A stretch of DNA of 28,369 nucleotides from Glaesserella parasuis (GTDB taxonomy: Bacteria; Pseudomonadota; Gammaproteobacteria; Enterobacterales; Pasteurellaceae). The position numbers and the translations under genes were made by a program. The stretch spans positions 56,291-84,659 of the forward strand of contig NZ_MUXW01000011.1 of the NCBI RefSeq assembly GCF_002015085.1, in the 5' to 3' direction. The notes below the pieces were generated by a model. The model saw only the letters and a list, made by a program, of their open reading frames with translations, searched no databases and had not been told where the DNA came from. Shown here piece after piece: positions 13,263-22,111 of the stretch. The number at the start of each line of letters is the position of its first letter. The stretch's first letter is position 1.

Positions 13263-13323
13263 GTAGGGACACACTGAGTGTGTCCGAAAAAAACAGATAC
13301 GGACACACTCAGTGTGTCCCTAC
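13263..13323. repeat. Double-palindrome intergenic repeat (family member 1)
   Basis: Arms of 24 bp at 13263-13286 and 13300-13323 are perfect inverted repeats starting GTAGGGACAC. Each arm is also itself palindromic (GGACACACT-G-AGTGTGTCC). The DNA or RNA can thus form one long hairpin or two short ones. It lies between pth and ychF. The repeat at 23554-23634 has the same design and ends but a different core. Confidence 0.9.
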
Positions 13324-13342
13324 CATCATTATTCAATCAATT

Positions 13343-13927
13343 TTACGCTTTAAAACCATTCAAGCGATTAGTCACTTTAACAATTCCTTCTTTGAACAGC
13401 AGTTCCACGCAACGGCTGGCTTCATCAACCGCCGCATTAATTAAAGGTTGATCTGTTAGCGAAGGTTTACCTAACACATAACTTGCCACCAAGTCTTTAT
13501 GCCCTGGATGCCCAATTCCGATACGCACACGGTAGAAATTATTGCTATTACCAAGAGCAGCAATAATATCTTTTAAACCGTTGTGTCCGCCGTGTCCGCC
13601 ACCTTGCTTGATTTTGGCAACACCTGGGGGAAGATCTAATTCATCGTGAGCGACTAAAATTTCTTCAGGCTTAATGCGATAGAAATTCGCTAATGCGCTA
13701 ACAGCCTTACCACTTAAATTCATAAACGTGGTTGGTACAAGCAAACGAACTTCGCCTTGTGGCGTGTTAATTTTAGCGACTTTGCCGAAGTATTTCGCTT
13801 CCTCTTTTAAGGTGACATTAAACATACGAGCAAGCTCGTTCACTAGCCATTCGCCTGCATTGTGACGAGTTTCTTCATATTTTGCACCAGGGTTAGCAAG
13901 CCCGACAATCAATTTAATTTGCGACAT
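13343..13927 (-). CDS. pth: Peptidyl-tRNA hydrolase
   Basis: 194 residues, complete. It frees tRNA from peptidyl-tRNA that drops off the ribosome. Family motifs are present: VGLANPGAKYEETRHNAG with the catalytic His near residue 22, PTTFMNLSG, AHDELDLPPG with the conserved Asp, and GGGHGGHNGLKDI. The start is fixed by the typical N-terminus IKLIVGLANPG. No strong ribosome binding site is seen before ATG 13927. It leads the pth-ychF pair. Confidence 0.97.
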   Translation of the reverse strand: MSQIKLIVGLANPGAKYEETRHNAGEWLVNELARMFNVTLKEEAKYFGKVAKINTPQGEVRLLVPTTFMNLSGKAVSALANFYRIKPEEILVAHDELDLPPGVAKIKQGGGHGGHNGLKDIIAALGNSNNFYRVRIGIGHPGHKDLVASYVLGKPSLTDQPLINAAVDEASRCVELLFKEGIVKVTNRLNGFKA

Positions 13928-14031
13928 AGTTTTTGTTCAATAAATAAAAGGGGATATTGTAGGTAAAAAGGGGGATTTTCACAAGGAAGATGTCTATCTT
14001 TTATTACCCCAATGCAACATCAAGTATCATC

Positions 14032-14077
14032 ATTATCACAAAACCAAGCATTAAATTATCACAAAACCAAGCATTAA
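14032..14077. repeat. 23-bp perfect tandem duplication
   Basis: ATTATCACAAAACCAAGCAT plus TAA occurs twice without a gap (14032-14054, 14055-14077), and part of it (ACAAAACCAAG) recurs near 14150. It lies in the non-coding stretch 13928-14236 between pth and the lipoprotein gene, where I see nothing else. Confidence 0.85.
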
Positions 14078-14236
14078 ACTGAGTGTAAATTTAAAATTTT
14101 GCGATTTACCGTTTTAAAGAAAAAGACAAAGGCTGATCCAAAATGGTACAAAACCAAGTAAACAACCCGGCGAGCAGTACTTACATTGCAAGGGGTAAAG
14201 ATAAAAAGTGATCTAACATTGCTATACCATTAATCC

Positions 14237-15172
14237 TTAAAGATCTGCCTCAATATATTTGTCTCGCCCTTGATACTCTTTCGGTAAGAACTCATTAATC
14301 TCACTCCAATATAATGTCAGTTCTACTTCACCCATTACAAAAGGACCTAATGCATAAGGAGGATAAACAAATGTAATGCCTGATTCTGAAAAATAGAATT
14401 CATCGGAGAAAATTAACTCTGCTTTGGCAGTAAAGGGTTCACTATTACCACCAGATAATAGCATCCATTCGTCCACATAACGATTCCATAATGTTTCTTT
14501 CAATGCCGCTTGTTCTTTTTCTGACAAGAGATCAACTAACTTAATAATAGCTTGTTTATCGGTATCAATATTCAAGTATCTTGTGCTATACATTCCATGG
14601 GCACCGCCTGTATAGATATTATAAAATTGAGAAAAGACCACTAAATTATTACGCTGATAGACATAATTACTGTTCATCACTTCCGTATATCCGATAGCTG
14701 GATATTCTTTCGCCTCAGCAATCATTACATCAAACTGTTTTTGAATAGCCTTTAATACCATTTCACGCTCTTTGCCTTTTTCTACTTTTGGTGGTGAAAT
14801 TTTATTGCCTTGAGCATCAAATTCTCCGCTCCAATTTTGAATAAAGTCGTGATAAATTAACGCATCTAACCACTCGATGTTGGTCTTAGGAAGAGTAATA
14901 CCTAAATGTACTGGCGTTTTTTCACGGAAAAACTCATCTGATTCATTCGGATCTTTTTTGTGTTTTACCACTTCTTTCTTATCAAAAAGTGTTTCGATCT
15001 CAACTTTTAGGGTCGGAAAAGCAGATTTTGCTTTTTCTAACTCACTTTTTAATTGAGAAATTTCCTGTGCAGATTGCTGAACTTGGGCAGCCAAAGTATT
15101 TTTTTCTTTATCGTCACAAGCAGATAAAAAAAACACAGAAGAAATCGCTATTGCAATGAAGGACTTTTTAAT
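14237..15172 (-). CDS. Lipoprotein with RsiV-like (DUF3298) domain, apparent ATT start
   Basis: 311 residues if started at ATT 15172. The signal peptide reads KKSFIAIAISSVFFLSAC with lipobox LSAC, so it is a membrane-anchored lipoprotein. A coiled coil (VQQSAQEISQLKSELEKA) follows, then a domain with YTGGAHGMYSTRYLNID, typical of DUF3298/RsiV-type periplasmic proteins. No ATG, GTG or TTG precedes the hydrophobic region in frame: an in-frame TAG lies just upstream. GGAGG (15178-15182, complement) sits 5 bases before ATT. Starting instead at GTG 15136 would remove the basic half of the signal peptide. Either ATT is used, or the start codon was mutated. Function unknown. Confidence 0.8.
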   Translation of the reverse strand: MKKSFIAIAISSVFFLSACDDKEKNTLAAQVQQSAQEISQLKSELEKAKSAFPTLKVEIETLFDKKEVVKHKKDPNESDEFFREKTPVHLGITLPKTNIEWLDALIYHDFIQNWSGEFDAQGNKISPPKVEKGKEREMVLKAIQKQFDVMIAEAKEYPAIGYTEVMNSNYVYQRNNLVVFSQFYNIYTGGAHGMYSTRYLNIDTDKQAIIKLVDLLSEKEQAALKETLWNRYVDEWMLLSGGNSEPFTAKAELIFSDEFYFSESGITFVYPPYALGPFVMGEVELTLYWSEINEFLPKEYQGRDKYIEADL

Positions 15173-15189
15173 AATAGCCTCCTAATTTG

Positions 15190-15247
15190 ACAAGCGGTGA
15201 GATTTTCTTCTCATTTTGCAAAATGTCAGAAAGGTCCCACCGCTTGT
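15190..15247. terminator. Inverted pair of uptake signals after ilvD
   Basis: ACAAGCGGT (15190-15198) and ACCGCTTGT (15239-15247) face each other within the gap between the ilvD stop and the lipoprotein gene. The second is 6 bp after ilvD. Such pairs are used in Pasteurellaceae as both DNA uptake signals and terminator stems; the loop here is long (40 bases) and T-runs are weak. Confidence 0.55.
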
Positions 15248-15253
15248 GTTTAA

Positions 15254-17089
15254 TTAAATTTTGCTTTTATCTCGAACCGCACCTTTATCCGCCGATGTCG
15301 CAAAATGTCCATACACTTTTAATGCAAAAGAGACTTCACGCTGACGGTTTGCAGGTTTCCAGCCTTTCGCATCTTGTTCTGCTCGGCGTTGGGCAAGCTC
15401 AGCGTCAGGCACAACCAACTGGATTGAGCGGTTTGGAATATCAATGTCAATGGTATCACCGTCTTTCACTAAACCGATTAAACCGCCTGCGGCTGCTTCT
15501 GGTGAACAGTGTCCGATAGATAAGCCTGATGTACCGCCAGAGAAACGACCGTCCGTTAATAAGGCACAAGCCTTGCCTAAGCCCATTGATTTTAAATAGC
15601 TGGTTGGATAAAGCATCTCTTGCATACCTGGTCCGCCTTTTGGGCCTTCGTAGCGAATAACCACAACGTGTCCAGCACGCACTTTTCCGCCTAAAATGCC
15701 TGCAACTGCATCTTCTTGGCTTTCAAATACAATGGCTTCTCCTTTGAATTTTAAGATCGACTCGTCCACCCCTGCGGTTTTCACGATACAGCCGTCTAAG
15801 GCAATATTGCCCGACAACATTGCTAAACCACCGTCTTGGCTGTAAGCAAACTCTTTGCTACGGATACAACCGTTTTGACGGTCATCATCAACCGTATCCC
15901 AACGACAATCTTGCGAGAACGCTTGCGTTGTACGAATACCAGCCGGCCCTGCACGGAAGAATTTATGTACGGCTTCATCTTTGGTCAGCATAATGTCGTA
16001 CTTGGCAATTTGTTCTGCAAGGCTTAAACCTAACACGGTGCGAGTTTGGTTGTTGAGCAAGCCAGCACGATCTAATTCACCTAAAATTGCCATAATCCCA
16101 CCAGCACGGTGTACGTCTTCCATATGGTATTTTGCTGTATTTGGTGCCACTTTGCTCAAGCAAGGCACTTGGCGAGAAAGGCGATCGATATCCGCCATCG
16201 TGAAATCCACTTCCGCTTCTTGTGCTGCAGCAAGTAAGTGTAAAACCGTATTGGTTGAACCGCCCATTGCAATATCTAGGCTCATTGCGTTGTTAAATGC
16301 ATCCTTAGTTGCGATAGAACGTGGCAATACAGAGCAATCATCTTGCTCATAATATTTTTTGCATAGCTCAACAATTTGCGTACCAGCGTCTAAAAATAAC
16401 TGCTTACGGTCGGCGTGGGTTGCAAGACAAGAACCGTTGCCAGGTAAACTTAAACCCAATGCTTCAGTTAAACAGTTCATTGAGTTTGCCGTAAACATAC
16501 CTGAACAAGAGCCACAAGTAGGACAAGCGGATCGTTCGATTTGATCACTTACATCATCAGACACATTCGGGTTCGCCCCTTGGATCATCGCATCGACTAA
16601 ATCTAATTTGATAATTTGATCAGATAATTTAGTTTTACCTGCTTCCATCGGGCCGCCAGACACAAAAACCGTTGGAATATTTAAACGCAACGCTGCCATT
16701 AACATTCCTGGGGTAATTTTATCGCAGTTTGAAATACAGACCATCGCATCAGCACAGTGTGCGTTTACCATATATTCCACGCTGTCAGCAATTAAATCAC
16801 GGCTCGGCAGAGAATAAAGCATACCGCCGTGCCCCATCGCAATGCCATCATCAACCGCAATAGTATTAAACTCTTTTGCCACGCCACCTGCTTTCTCAAT
16901 TTGCTCGGCAACAAGCTGCCCCATATCTTTTAAATGAACGTGTCCTGGTACGAATTGGGTAAATGAGTTCACCACCGCAATAATCGGCTTACCAAAGTCA
17001 TTTTCTTTCATTCCCGTTGCACGCCATAATGCACGTGCGCCAGCCATATTGCGACCCTGTGTGCTGGTCGCTGAACGTAATTTAGGCAT
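15254..17089 (-). CDS. ilvD: Dihydroxy-acid dehydratase
   Basis: 611 residues, close to E. coli IlvD (616). It converts 2,3-dihydroxy-isovalerate or -methylvalerate to the 2-keto acids in valine and isoleucine synthesis, using an iron-sulfur cluster. Identity is high throughout: MPKLRSATSTQGRNMAGARA, the Cys motifs CISNCDKITPGM and SACPTCGSCSGMF, FRAGPAGIRTTQAFSQDCRW, and DGRFSGGTSGLSIGH. ATG 17089 follows GGAGAG; a start at 17104 lies before that site. The gene is alone here, with no other ilv gene in the window. It is divergent from oadGAB. I saw no leader peptide or attenuator in 17090-17371, which holds only AT-rich DNA and a small hairpin (17212-17227). Confidence 0.98.
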   Translation of the reverse strand: MPKLRSATSTQGRNMAGARALWRATGMKENDFGKPIIAVVNSFTQFVPGHVHLKDMGQLVAEQIEKAGGVAKEFNTIAVDDGIAMGHGGMLYSLPSRDLIADSVEYMVNAHCADAMVCISNCDKITPGMLMAALRLNIPTVFVSGGPMEAGKTKLSDQIIKLDLVDAMIQGANPNVSDDVSDQIERSACPTCGSCSGMFTANSMNCLTEALGLSLPGNGSCLATHADRKQLFLDAGTQIVELCKKYYEQDDCSVLPRSIATKDAFNNAMSLDIAMGGSTNTVLHLLAAAQEAEVDFTMADIDRLSRQVPCLSKVAPNTAKYHMEDVHRAGGIMAILGELDRAGLLNNQTRTVLGLSLAEQIAKYDIMLTKDEAVHKFFRAGPAGIRTTQAFSQDCRWDTVDDDRQNGCIRSKEFAYSQDGGLAMLSGNIALDGCIVKTAGVDESILKFKGEAIVFESQEDAVAGILGGKVRAGHVVVIRYEGPKGGPGMQEMLYPTSYLKSMGLGKACALLTDGRFSGGTSGLSIGHCSPEAAAGGLIGLVKDGDTIDIDIPNRSIQLVVPDAELAQRRAEQDAKGWKPANRQREVSFALKVYGHFATSADKGAVRDKSKI

Positions 17090-17371
17090 AAATAATCTCT
17101 CCAAATTTTGATGTTGTGTTTCTATAATTTATGAATTATCAATATAAAGTTTCATTATATTTAATAAGCATTAAAAATTATATTATGTCAGAATCTTGTT
17201 TATTTCCGCAACTAGCTTTGTTGCTAGATATTTTGGCATTTATTTAAGTTTGTTATGAAAAGGGAATATTTCTTTGTAAAAAAACAAAATCTTTTGATTT
17301 AAGTTATAGAAAAAAAACATAAATTTCCTTACATTACATTGTTTACTCTTCTTATTTTCAGAGGACAATCT

Positions 17372-17626
17372 ATGACTGAAACTGAACTTATCACGGAAGG
17401 ACTAAATCTGATGTTTGTTGGAATGGGATTTGTGATGTTATTCCTGCTCTTACTTATTCTGGCTATTCAGCTAATGTCACATCTGATTAATCGCTATTTC
17501 CCTGAACCTGTCGTTGAAACTACTCAACCATCACCGCAACCAGCCATTCCTAATGATTTAGAACGTTTACGCCCTGTTATTGTGGCTGCGATTGCTCACC
17601 ATCGTCGAACTCAAGGACTTCACTAA
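17372..17626 (+). CDS. oadG: Oxaloacetate decarboxylase gamma subunit
   Basis: 84 residues. One transmembrane helix (LMFVGMGFVMLFLLLLILAI, about 10-31) is followed by a Pro-rich linker and a short C-terminal tail with HH, which in this family binds zinc and the alpha subunit. It anchors the alpha subunit to the membrane beta subunit. ATG 17372 follows AGAGGA; an upstream frame extension is unlikely. First gene of oadGAB, 12 bp before oadA. Confidence 0.92.
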   Translation: MTETELITEGLNLMFVGMGFVMLFLLLLILAIQLMSHLINRYFPEPVVETTQPSPQPAIPNDLERLRPVIVAAIAHHRRTQGLH

Positions 17627-17638
17627 GAGGATAATAAT

Positions 17639-19444
17639 ATGACTATTCAACCGAAAAAAATTGCCATTACTGATGTTGTGTTAAGAGATGCTCATCAATC
17701 TTTATTTGCGACACGTTTACGTTTGGAAGATATGTTACCCATTGCTAAAGAGCTAGATGAGATTGGCTATTGGTCATTAGAAGCGTGGGGCGGTGCAACT
17801 TTTGACGCTTGTATCCGTTTTTTAGGGGAAGATCCGTGGGTTCGTTTGCGTGAATTGAAAAAAGCAATGCCGAAAACACCGCTTCAGATGTTATTGCGTG
17901 GGCAGAATTTGTTAGGCTATCGCCATTATGCTGATGATGTGGTTGATCGCTTTGTAGAACGTGCCGTAGCAAATGGAATGAGTGTGTTCCGTGTGTTTGA
18001 TGCAATGAATGATCCTCGAAATATGAAACAAGCTCTGCAAGCGGTGCGTAAAAACGGCGGACACGCTCAAGGAACGTTAAGTTATACCACAAGTCCTGTG
18101 CATACGTTAGAAACTTGGCTTGATGTGACAGAGCAATTGCTTGAAATTGGGGTGAACTCTCTGGTGATTAAAGATATGTCGGGGATTTTAACGCCGATGG
18201 CAGCCTATGAGTTAGTCAGTGAAATTAAGAAATGCTACGATGTGCAACTTCACTTGCACTGCCACGCAACAACGGGTATGTCTGAAATGGCGTTATTAAA
18301 AGCGATTGAGGCAGGGGTTGATGGCGTAGATACGGCGATTTCATCAATGAGTGGAACTTATGGACACCCTGCAACTGAGGCAATTGTGGCGACACTGCAA
18401 GGTACGCCGTATGACACAGGTTTAGCTATTCCGCAAATTGAGCGTATTGCGGCATATTTCCGTGAGGTGCGTAAAAAATATGCGAAGTTTGAAGGTCAGT
18501 TAAAAGGGGGGGACAGTCGTATTCTGGTAGCTCAAGTGCCAGGTGGAATGCTGACTAACCTTGAGAGCCAACTCAAACAACAAAATGCAGCAGATAAATT
18601 AGATCTAGTGTTAAAAGAGATCCCTGAAGTGCGGAAAGATTTGGGCTATATTCCTCTGGTTACACCAACATCACAAATTGTGGGAACGCAAGCGGTGATG
18701 AATGTGTTAATGGGCGGTCGATATAAAAATATTGCGAAAGAAACCGCGGGTATTTTGAAAGGGGAATATGGTCGCACGCCAGCCCCTGTGAATGCTGAAC
18801 TACAAGCTCGTGTGTTAGAGGGGGGAGAGCCGATTACCGATAGACCAGCCGATCATCTTGCCCCTGAAATGGATAAACTTTTGGCAGAAGTGAAACAACA
18901 AGCGGTCGAAAAAGGCATTACACTTACAAAAGATGAGATCGACGATGCGTTGATTGTGGCGTTATTCCCTCAAATTGGTTGGAAGTTCTTAGAAAACCGT
19001 GGCAATCCTGCCGCTTTCGAGCCTGCACCAACTCTTGAAACCGCTAAAGCTGTTGAAAGCAAAGTCGAGAAACCAGCTTCGTCTGTTGGGTCTGCGGTTT
19101 ATACCGTTGAATTAGAGGGTAAAGCCTTTGTGGTGAAAGTGAGTGAAGGTGGTGATATTAGTAACATTGCCCCTGTTACTGCCCCAACTCCAGTGGCAAA
19201 TCCAGCCCCTCAAGCTACCGCGAGTGGTTCAGGCGAGCCAGTTAATGCACCGATGGCAGGTAATATCATTAAAGTGGTAGTTGCCGAAGGACAACAAGTC
19301 GCTGAGGGCGATGTGTTGCTTATTCTTGAGGCAATGAAAATGGAAACCAAAATTTGTGCAGCAAAAGCAGGTGCTGTGCAAGGAATTAAAGTGAAATCTG
19401 GCGATGTGGTCGGCGTGGGCGATACCCTAATGCAAATCGCCTAG
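17639..19444 (+). CDS. oadA: Oxaloacetate decarboxylase alpha subunit, biotin protein
   Basis: 601 residues. It transfers the carboxyl of oxaloacetate to biotin, giving pyruvate. The N-terminal carboxyltransferase has DVVLRDAHQSLFATRLR (metal-binding Asp), the Lys of LVIKDMSGIL and the metal-binding HLHCHATTGM. A Pro/Ala-rich linker (around 525) leads to the biotinyl domain with biotin Lys in EAMKMET. It starts after AAGAGGATAATAAT. The gene holds an uptake signal at 18898-18907. It works with OadG and OadB, encoded on either side. Confidence 0.97.
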   Translation: MTIQPKKIAITDVVLRDAHQSLFATRLRLEDMLPIAKELDEIGYWSLEAWGGATFDACIRFLGEDPWVRLRELKKAMPKTPLQMLLRGQNLLGYRHYADDVVDRFVERAVANGMSVFRVFDAMNDPRNMKQALQAVRKNGGHAQGTLSYTTSPVHTLETWLDVTEQLLEIGVNSLVIKDMSGILTPMAAYELVSEIKKCYDVQLHLHCHATTGMSEMALLKAIEAGVDGVDTAISSMSGTYGHPATEAIVATLQGTPYDTGLAIPQIERIAAYFREVRKKYAKFEGQLKGGDSRILVAQVPGGMLTNLESQLKQQNAADKLDLVLKEIPEVRKDLGYIPLVTPTSQIVGTQAVMNVLMGGRYKNIAKETAGILKGEYGRTPAPVNAELQARVLEGGEPITDRPADHLAPEMDKLLAEVKQQAVEKGITLTKDEIDDALIVALFPQIGWKFLENRGNPAAFEPAPTLETAKAVESKVEKPASSVGSAVYTVELEGKAFVVKVSEGGDISNIAPVTAPTPVANPAPQATASGSGEPVNAPMAGNIIKVVVAEGQQVAEGDVLLILEAMKMETKICAAKAGAVQGIKVKSGDVVGVGDTLMQIA

Positions 19445-19452
19445 GGGGAAAT

Positions 19453-20757
19453 ATGGAAAGTTTGTTAGCGTTAATTCAGAGGATGGGGATTATGCACCTT
19501 GAGCTAGGGCAAGCCATTATGATTGCCATTAGTCTCTTGTTGCTTTGGCTCGCCATTGCCCGTCAGTTTGAGCCGTTGTTGCTGTTGCCGATTGGCTTTG
19601 GTGGATTACTGTCGAATATTCCAGAGGCTGGACTTGCAATGACTGCGCTTGATAATTTATTGCATAGTGGCACTACACAACAGCTGGTGGTGATTGCTGA
19701 GAAATTGGGTTCGCAAGTCGATCCAAATGCGTTCAAAGAGGCTTTGGGGCTGGCGTTGCCATCGGTTCGCAATGAATTAGAAGTGTTAGCTGGCGATATG
19801 GGTTACACCTCTGGGGTATTGGCTCAGTTCTACCAAGTGGCAATTAATTCAGGCGTTGCTCCGCTTGTGATCTTTATGGGCGTTGGGGCAATGACCGATT
19901 TTGGGCCTTTACTTGCTAATCCAAAAACATTGTTATTGGGTGCAGCTGCTCAATTTGGTATCTTTGCAACGGTATTAGGGGCAGTAGGCTTAAACTGGTT
20001 GGGTGTGATTGACTTCACTTTACCACAAGCGGCAGCCATCGGGATTATCGGTGGGGCAGACGGTCCAACTGCAATTTACCTTGCCAGCAAACTTGCTCCT
20101 GAGCTATTAGGCGCTATCGCAGTGGCTGCTTATTCGTATATGGCGTTAGTGCCATTAATTCAGCCACCGATTATGCGTGCCTTAACGACAGAGCAAGAAC
20201 GTAAAATTAAGATGGTGCAGTTACGAAATGTTAGCACGCGTGAAAAAGTGTTGTTTCCGATTGTGCTGTTGATTTTGGTGGCGTTATTGCTTCCTGATGC
20301 TGCTCCACTGTTAGGTATGTTCTGTTTTGGGAACCTAATGCGAGTTAGTGGTGTAGTCGAAAGATTAAGCGATGTCGCTCAAAATGCGTTAATCAATACG
20401 GTTACGATTTTCCTTGGCTTATCTGTTGGTTCTAAATTAATTGCCGATAAATTCCTACAACCACAAACCTTAGGTATTTTGGCATTAGGGATTATCGCCT
20501 TTGGTATTGGTACCGCAAGCGGTGTGATTATGGCAAAAATAATGAACCGTTTTAGTAAGAACCCGATTAATCCTTTGATTGGTTCAGCTGGCGTATCGGC
20601 AGTGCCTATGGCTGCTCGAGTGTCAAATAAATTGGGACTTGAGGCAGATAAGCAGAACTTCCTATTAATGCACGCAATGGGGCCAAACGTTGCTGGGGTG
20701 ATCGGTTCAGCGATTGCCGCTGGGGTGATGTTGAAATATATTGCGGTGTTGCAGTAA
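19453..20757 (+). CDS. oadB: Oxaloacetate decarboxylase beta subunit, Na+ pump
   Basis: 434 residues, about ten hydrophobic segments. It decarboxylates carboxybiotin and couples this to sodium export. GIIGGADGPTAIY holds the functionally important Asp, and NPLIGSAGVSAVPMAARVSN the conserved Asn/Ser region near the C-terminus. ATG 19453 follows GGGGGAA, 8 bp after oadA. Together the three genes let the cell ferment citrate/oxaloacetate and build a sodium gradient. Confidence 0.97.
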   Translation: MESLLALIQRMGIMHLELGQAIMIAISLLLLWLAIARQFEPLLLLPIGFGGLLSNIPEAGLAMTALDNLLHSGTTQQLVVIAEKLGSQVDPNAFKEALGLALPSVRNELEVLAGDMGYTSGVLAQFYQVAINSGVAPLVIFMGVGAMTDFGPLLANPKTLLLGAAAQFGIFATVLGAVGLNWLGVIDFTLPQAAAIGIIGGADGPTAIYLASKLAPELLGAIAVAAYSYMALVPLIQPPIMRALTTEQERKIKMVQLRNVSTREKVLFPIVLLILVALLLPDAAPLLGMFCFGNLMRVSGVVERLSDVAQNALINTVTIFLGLSVGSKLIADKFLQPQTLGILALGIIAFGIGTASGVIMAKIMNRFSKNPINPLIGSAGVSAVPMAARVSNKLGLEADKQNFLLMHAMGPNVAGVIGSAIAAGVMLKYIAVLQ

Positions 20758-20771
20758 ATTATTTTTCGTTG

Positions 20772-20803
20772 TTGGGGTATTTATTTAATACCCCAATTTT
20801 TTT
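20772..20803 (+). terminator. oadGAB terminator
   Basis: TTGGGGTATT / AATACCCCAA stem with a TATTT loop and seven T's, 15 bp after oadB. Confidence 0.92.
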
Positions 20804-20881
20804 ATTCATTTTTACAAAAAATCCCTCAAATTTTACCACTTGTAGTAGAATAGCGTTTTTTTAAATCTATTGAGGATAATT

Positions 20882-21202
20882 ATGGATTACCCTATTTGCC
20901 CTGCTTGTAAAAGCGAAAATACTTACCACGATTCAATTCAATTTGTTTGCCCTGATTGCGGAAACGAATGGACTGGTAATGAAGTTGAAGTCGATGAAGA
21001 TCAATTGATCGTAAAGGATAGCAATGGAAACTTACTTGCTGACGGTGACGATGTTATCTTAATTAAAGACCTAAAATTGAAAGGATCCTCAGAAGTACTG
21101 AAAAAAGGAACTAAATATAAAGGGATTCGTCTAGTCGCTGGTGATCACAATGTAGATTGTGGAAAACTTTTATTGAAATCAGAATTTTTGAAAAGAGCTT
21201 AG
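20882..21202 (+). CDS. yjdM: YjdM/PhnA-type zinc-ribbon protein
   Basis: 106 residues. An N-terminal zinc ribbon (CPACKSENTYHDSIQFVCPDCGNEW) is followed by the conserved PhnA domain (VKDSNGNLLADGDDVILIKD, then LKLKGSS, KKGTKYKGIRLV and CGKLLLKSEFLKR). The old name PhnA linked it to phosphonate use, but its role is not established. ATG 20882 follows GAGGA; a TTG four codons earlier overlaps that site. Single gene between oadB and purN. Confidence 0.93.
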   Translation: MDYPICPACKSENTYHDSIQFVCPDCGNEWTGNEVEVDEDQLIVKDSNGNLLADGDDVILIKDLKLKGSSEVLKKGTKYKGIRLVAGDHNVDCGKLLLKSEFLKRA

Positions 21203-21277
21203 ATTTTAACTTAGTTTATACCGTAATAGGATAACTATAGTAATATGGAAAGAAAATGTGATAACGGAGACGATATT

Positions 21278-21919
21278 ATGAAAAATATTGTCGTAATGAT
21301 TTCGGGCAATGGCTCAAATTTACAAGCTATTATTGATGCTATTGATACTGGAAAAATCAACGGCAGAATTTGCGCTGTTATATCTAATAAAGCGACTGCT
21401 TACGGCTTAGAAAGAGCCAAACAAGCGGGGATTTCCACCTTTATTTTTACCAAAAAAGACTTTTCAGATAATCTGGCAATGGATAATGCCATTGCAGAAC
21501 AAATTGAAGCATTACAAGCCGATTTAATTGTTTTAGCTGGCTATATGAAAATTCTTACTCCTGAATTTACCGCTCGCTTTACGGGTAAAATTCTCAATAT
21601 TCACCCATCACTTTTGCCTAAATATGCAGGTTTAAATCCACATCAACGGGCAATGGACGCAGGCGATACCGAACACGGCACAACCATTCACTTCGTCAAT
21701 GAAGAAGTTGATGGCGGTGCAATTATTCTACAAGCGAAAGTGCCGATTTATCCTGATGATGAATTAGATGATGTGATTGAGCGTGTTTATGAACAAGAAC
21801 ATCGCTGTTATCCCCTTGTGGTGCAATGGTTCTGTGACGATAGATTGAAATTAGTGGAAGGCAAAGCCTATTTGGATAATCAGTTGTTATCGCCACAGGG
21901 GTATGCAATTGACGATTAA
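21278..21919 (+). CDS. purN: Phosphoribosylglycinamide formyltransferase
   Basis: 213 residues. It transfers a formyl group from 10-formyl-THF to GAR, the third step of purine synthesis. Motifs: VMISGNGSNLQAIIDAI (phosphate binding), ILNIHPSLLPKYAG with catalytic Asn/His, GTTIHFVNEEVDGG with the conserved Asp. ATG 21278 follows GGAGA; an extension to 21245 has no binding site and is not conserved in the family. purM, its frequent partner, is not upstream here. Confidence 0.95.
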   Translation: MKNIVVMISGNGSNLQAIIDAIDTGKINGRICAVISNKATAYGLERAKQAGISTFIFTKKDFSDNLAMDNAIAEQIEALQADLIVLAGYMKILTPEFTARFTGKILNIHPSLLPKYAGLNPHQRAMDAGDTEHGTTIHFVNEEVDGGAIILQAKVPIYPDDELDDVIERVYEQEHRCYPLVVQWFCDDRLKLVEGKAYLDNQLLSPQGYAIDD

Positions 21920-21940
21920 TCTATCTGTAGAACATATTTC

Positions 21941-21966
21941 AGCCCTTTGCTCTCAAAGGGCTTTTT
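21941..21966 (+). terminator. purN terminator
   Basis: AGCCCTTTG / CAAAGGGCT stem, loop CTCT, T-run. Confidence 0.92.
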
Positions 21967-22021
21967 ATCATAAAAAAAACTAATCCGAAACGGCAATTTA
22001 TATCGCCCAGCCCCATTTTGA

Positions 22022-22067
22022 AAATATGATCTAGATCACATTTTTTCCCTTTCGCTCTCGGTATGAT
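22022..22067 (+). promoter_or_regulatory. aspA promoter with near-consensus CRP site at -41.5
   Basis: The 22-bp site at 22022-22043 contains TATGATCTAGATCACA and differs from the symmetric CRP consensus at one base (TATGA for TGTGA). TATGAT at 22062-22067 is a good -10. With a start near 22074 the site is centred at -41.5, the class II position. The inner TGAT-N4-ATCA is also FNR-like, so anaerobic control is possible. Confidence 0.8.
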
Positions 22068-22111
22068 CTCTACATCAATTCAGTTAATCACAAAATGATG
22101 AGGATAATCTT

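Noticed and set aside
13263..13323. Simple terminator between pth and ychF
   Set aside because: The nested symmetry and the second copy at 23554-23634 show a repeat family, and no T-run follows the stem on either strand.
17090..17371. ilvD leader peptide or attenuator
   Set aside because: No short frame rich in branched-chain codons and no competing hairpins with a T-run were seen.
17745..18092. 115-codon frame opposite oadA
   Set aside because: Antisense shadow of a well-conserved gene.
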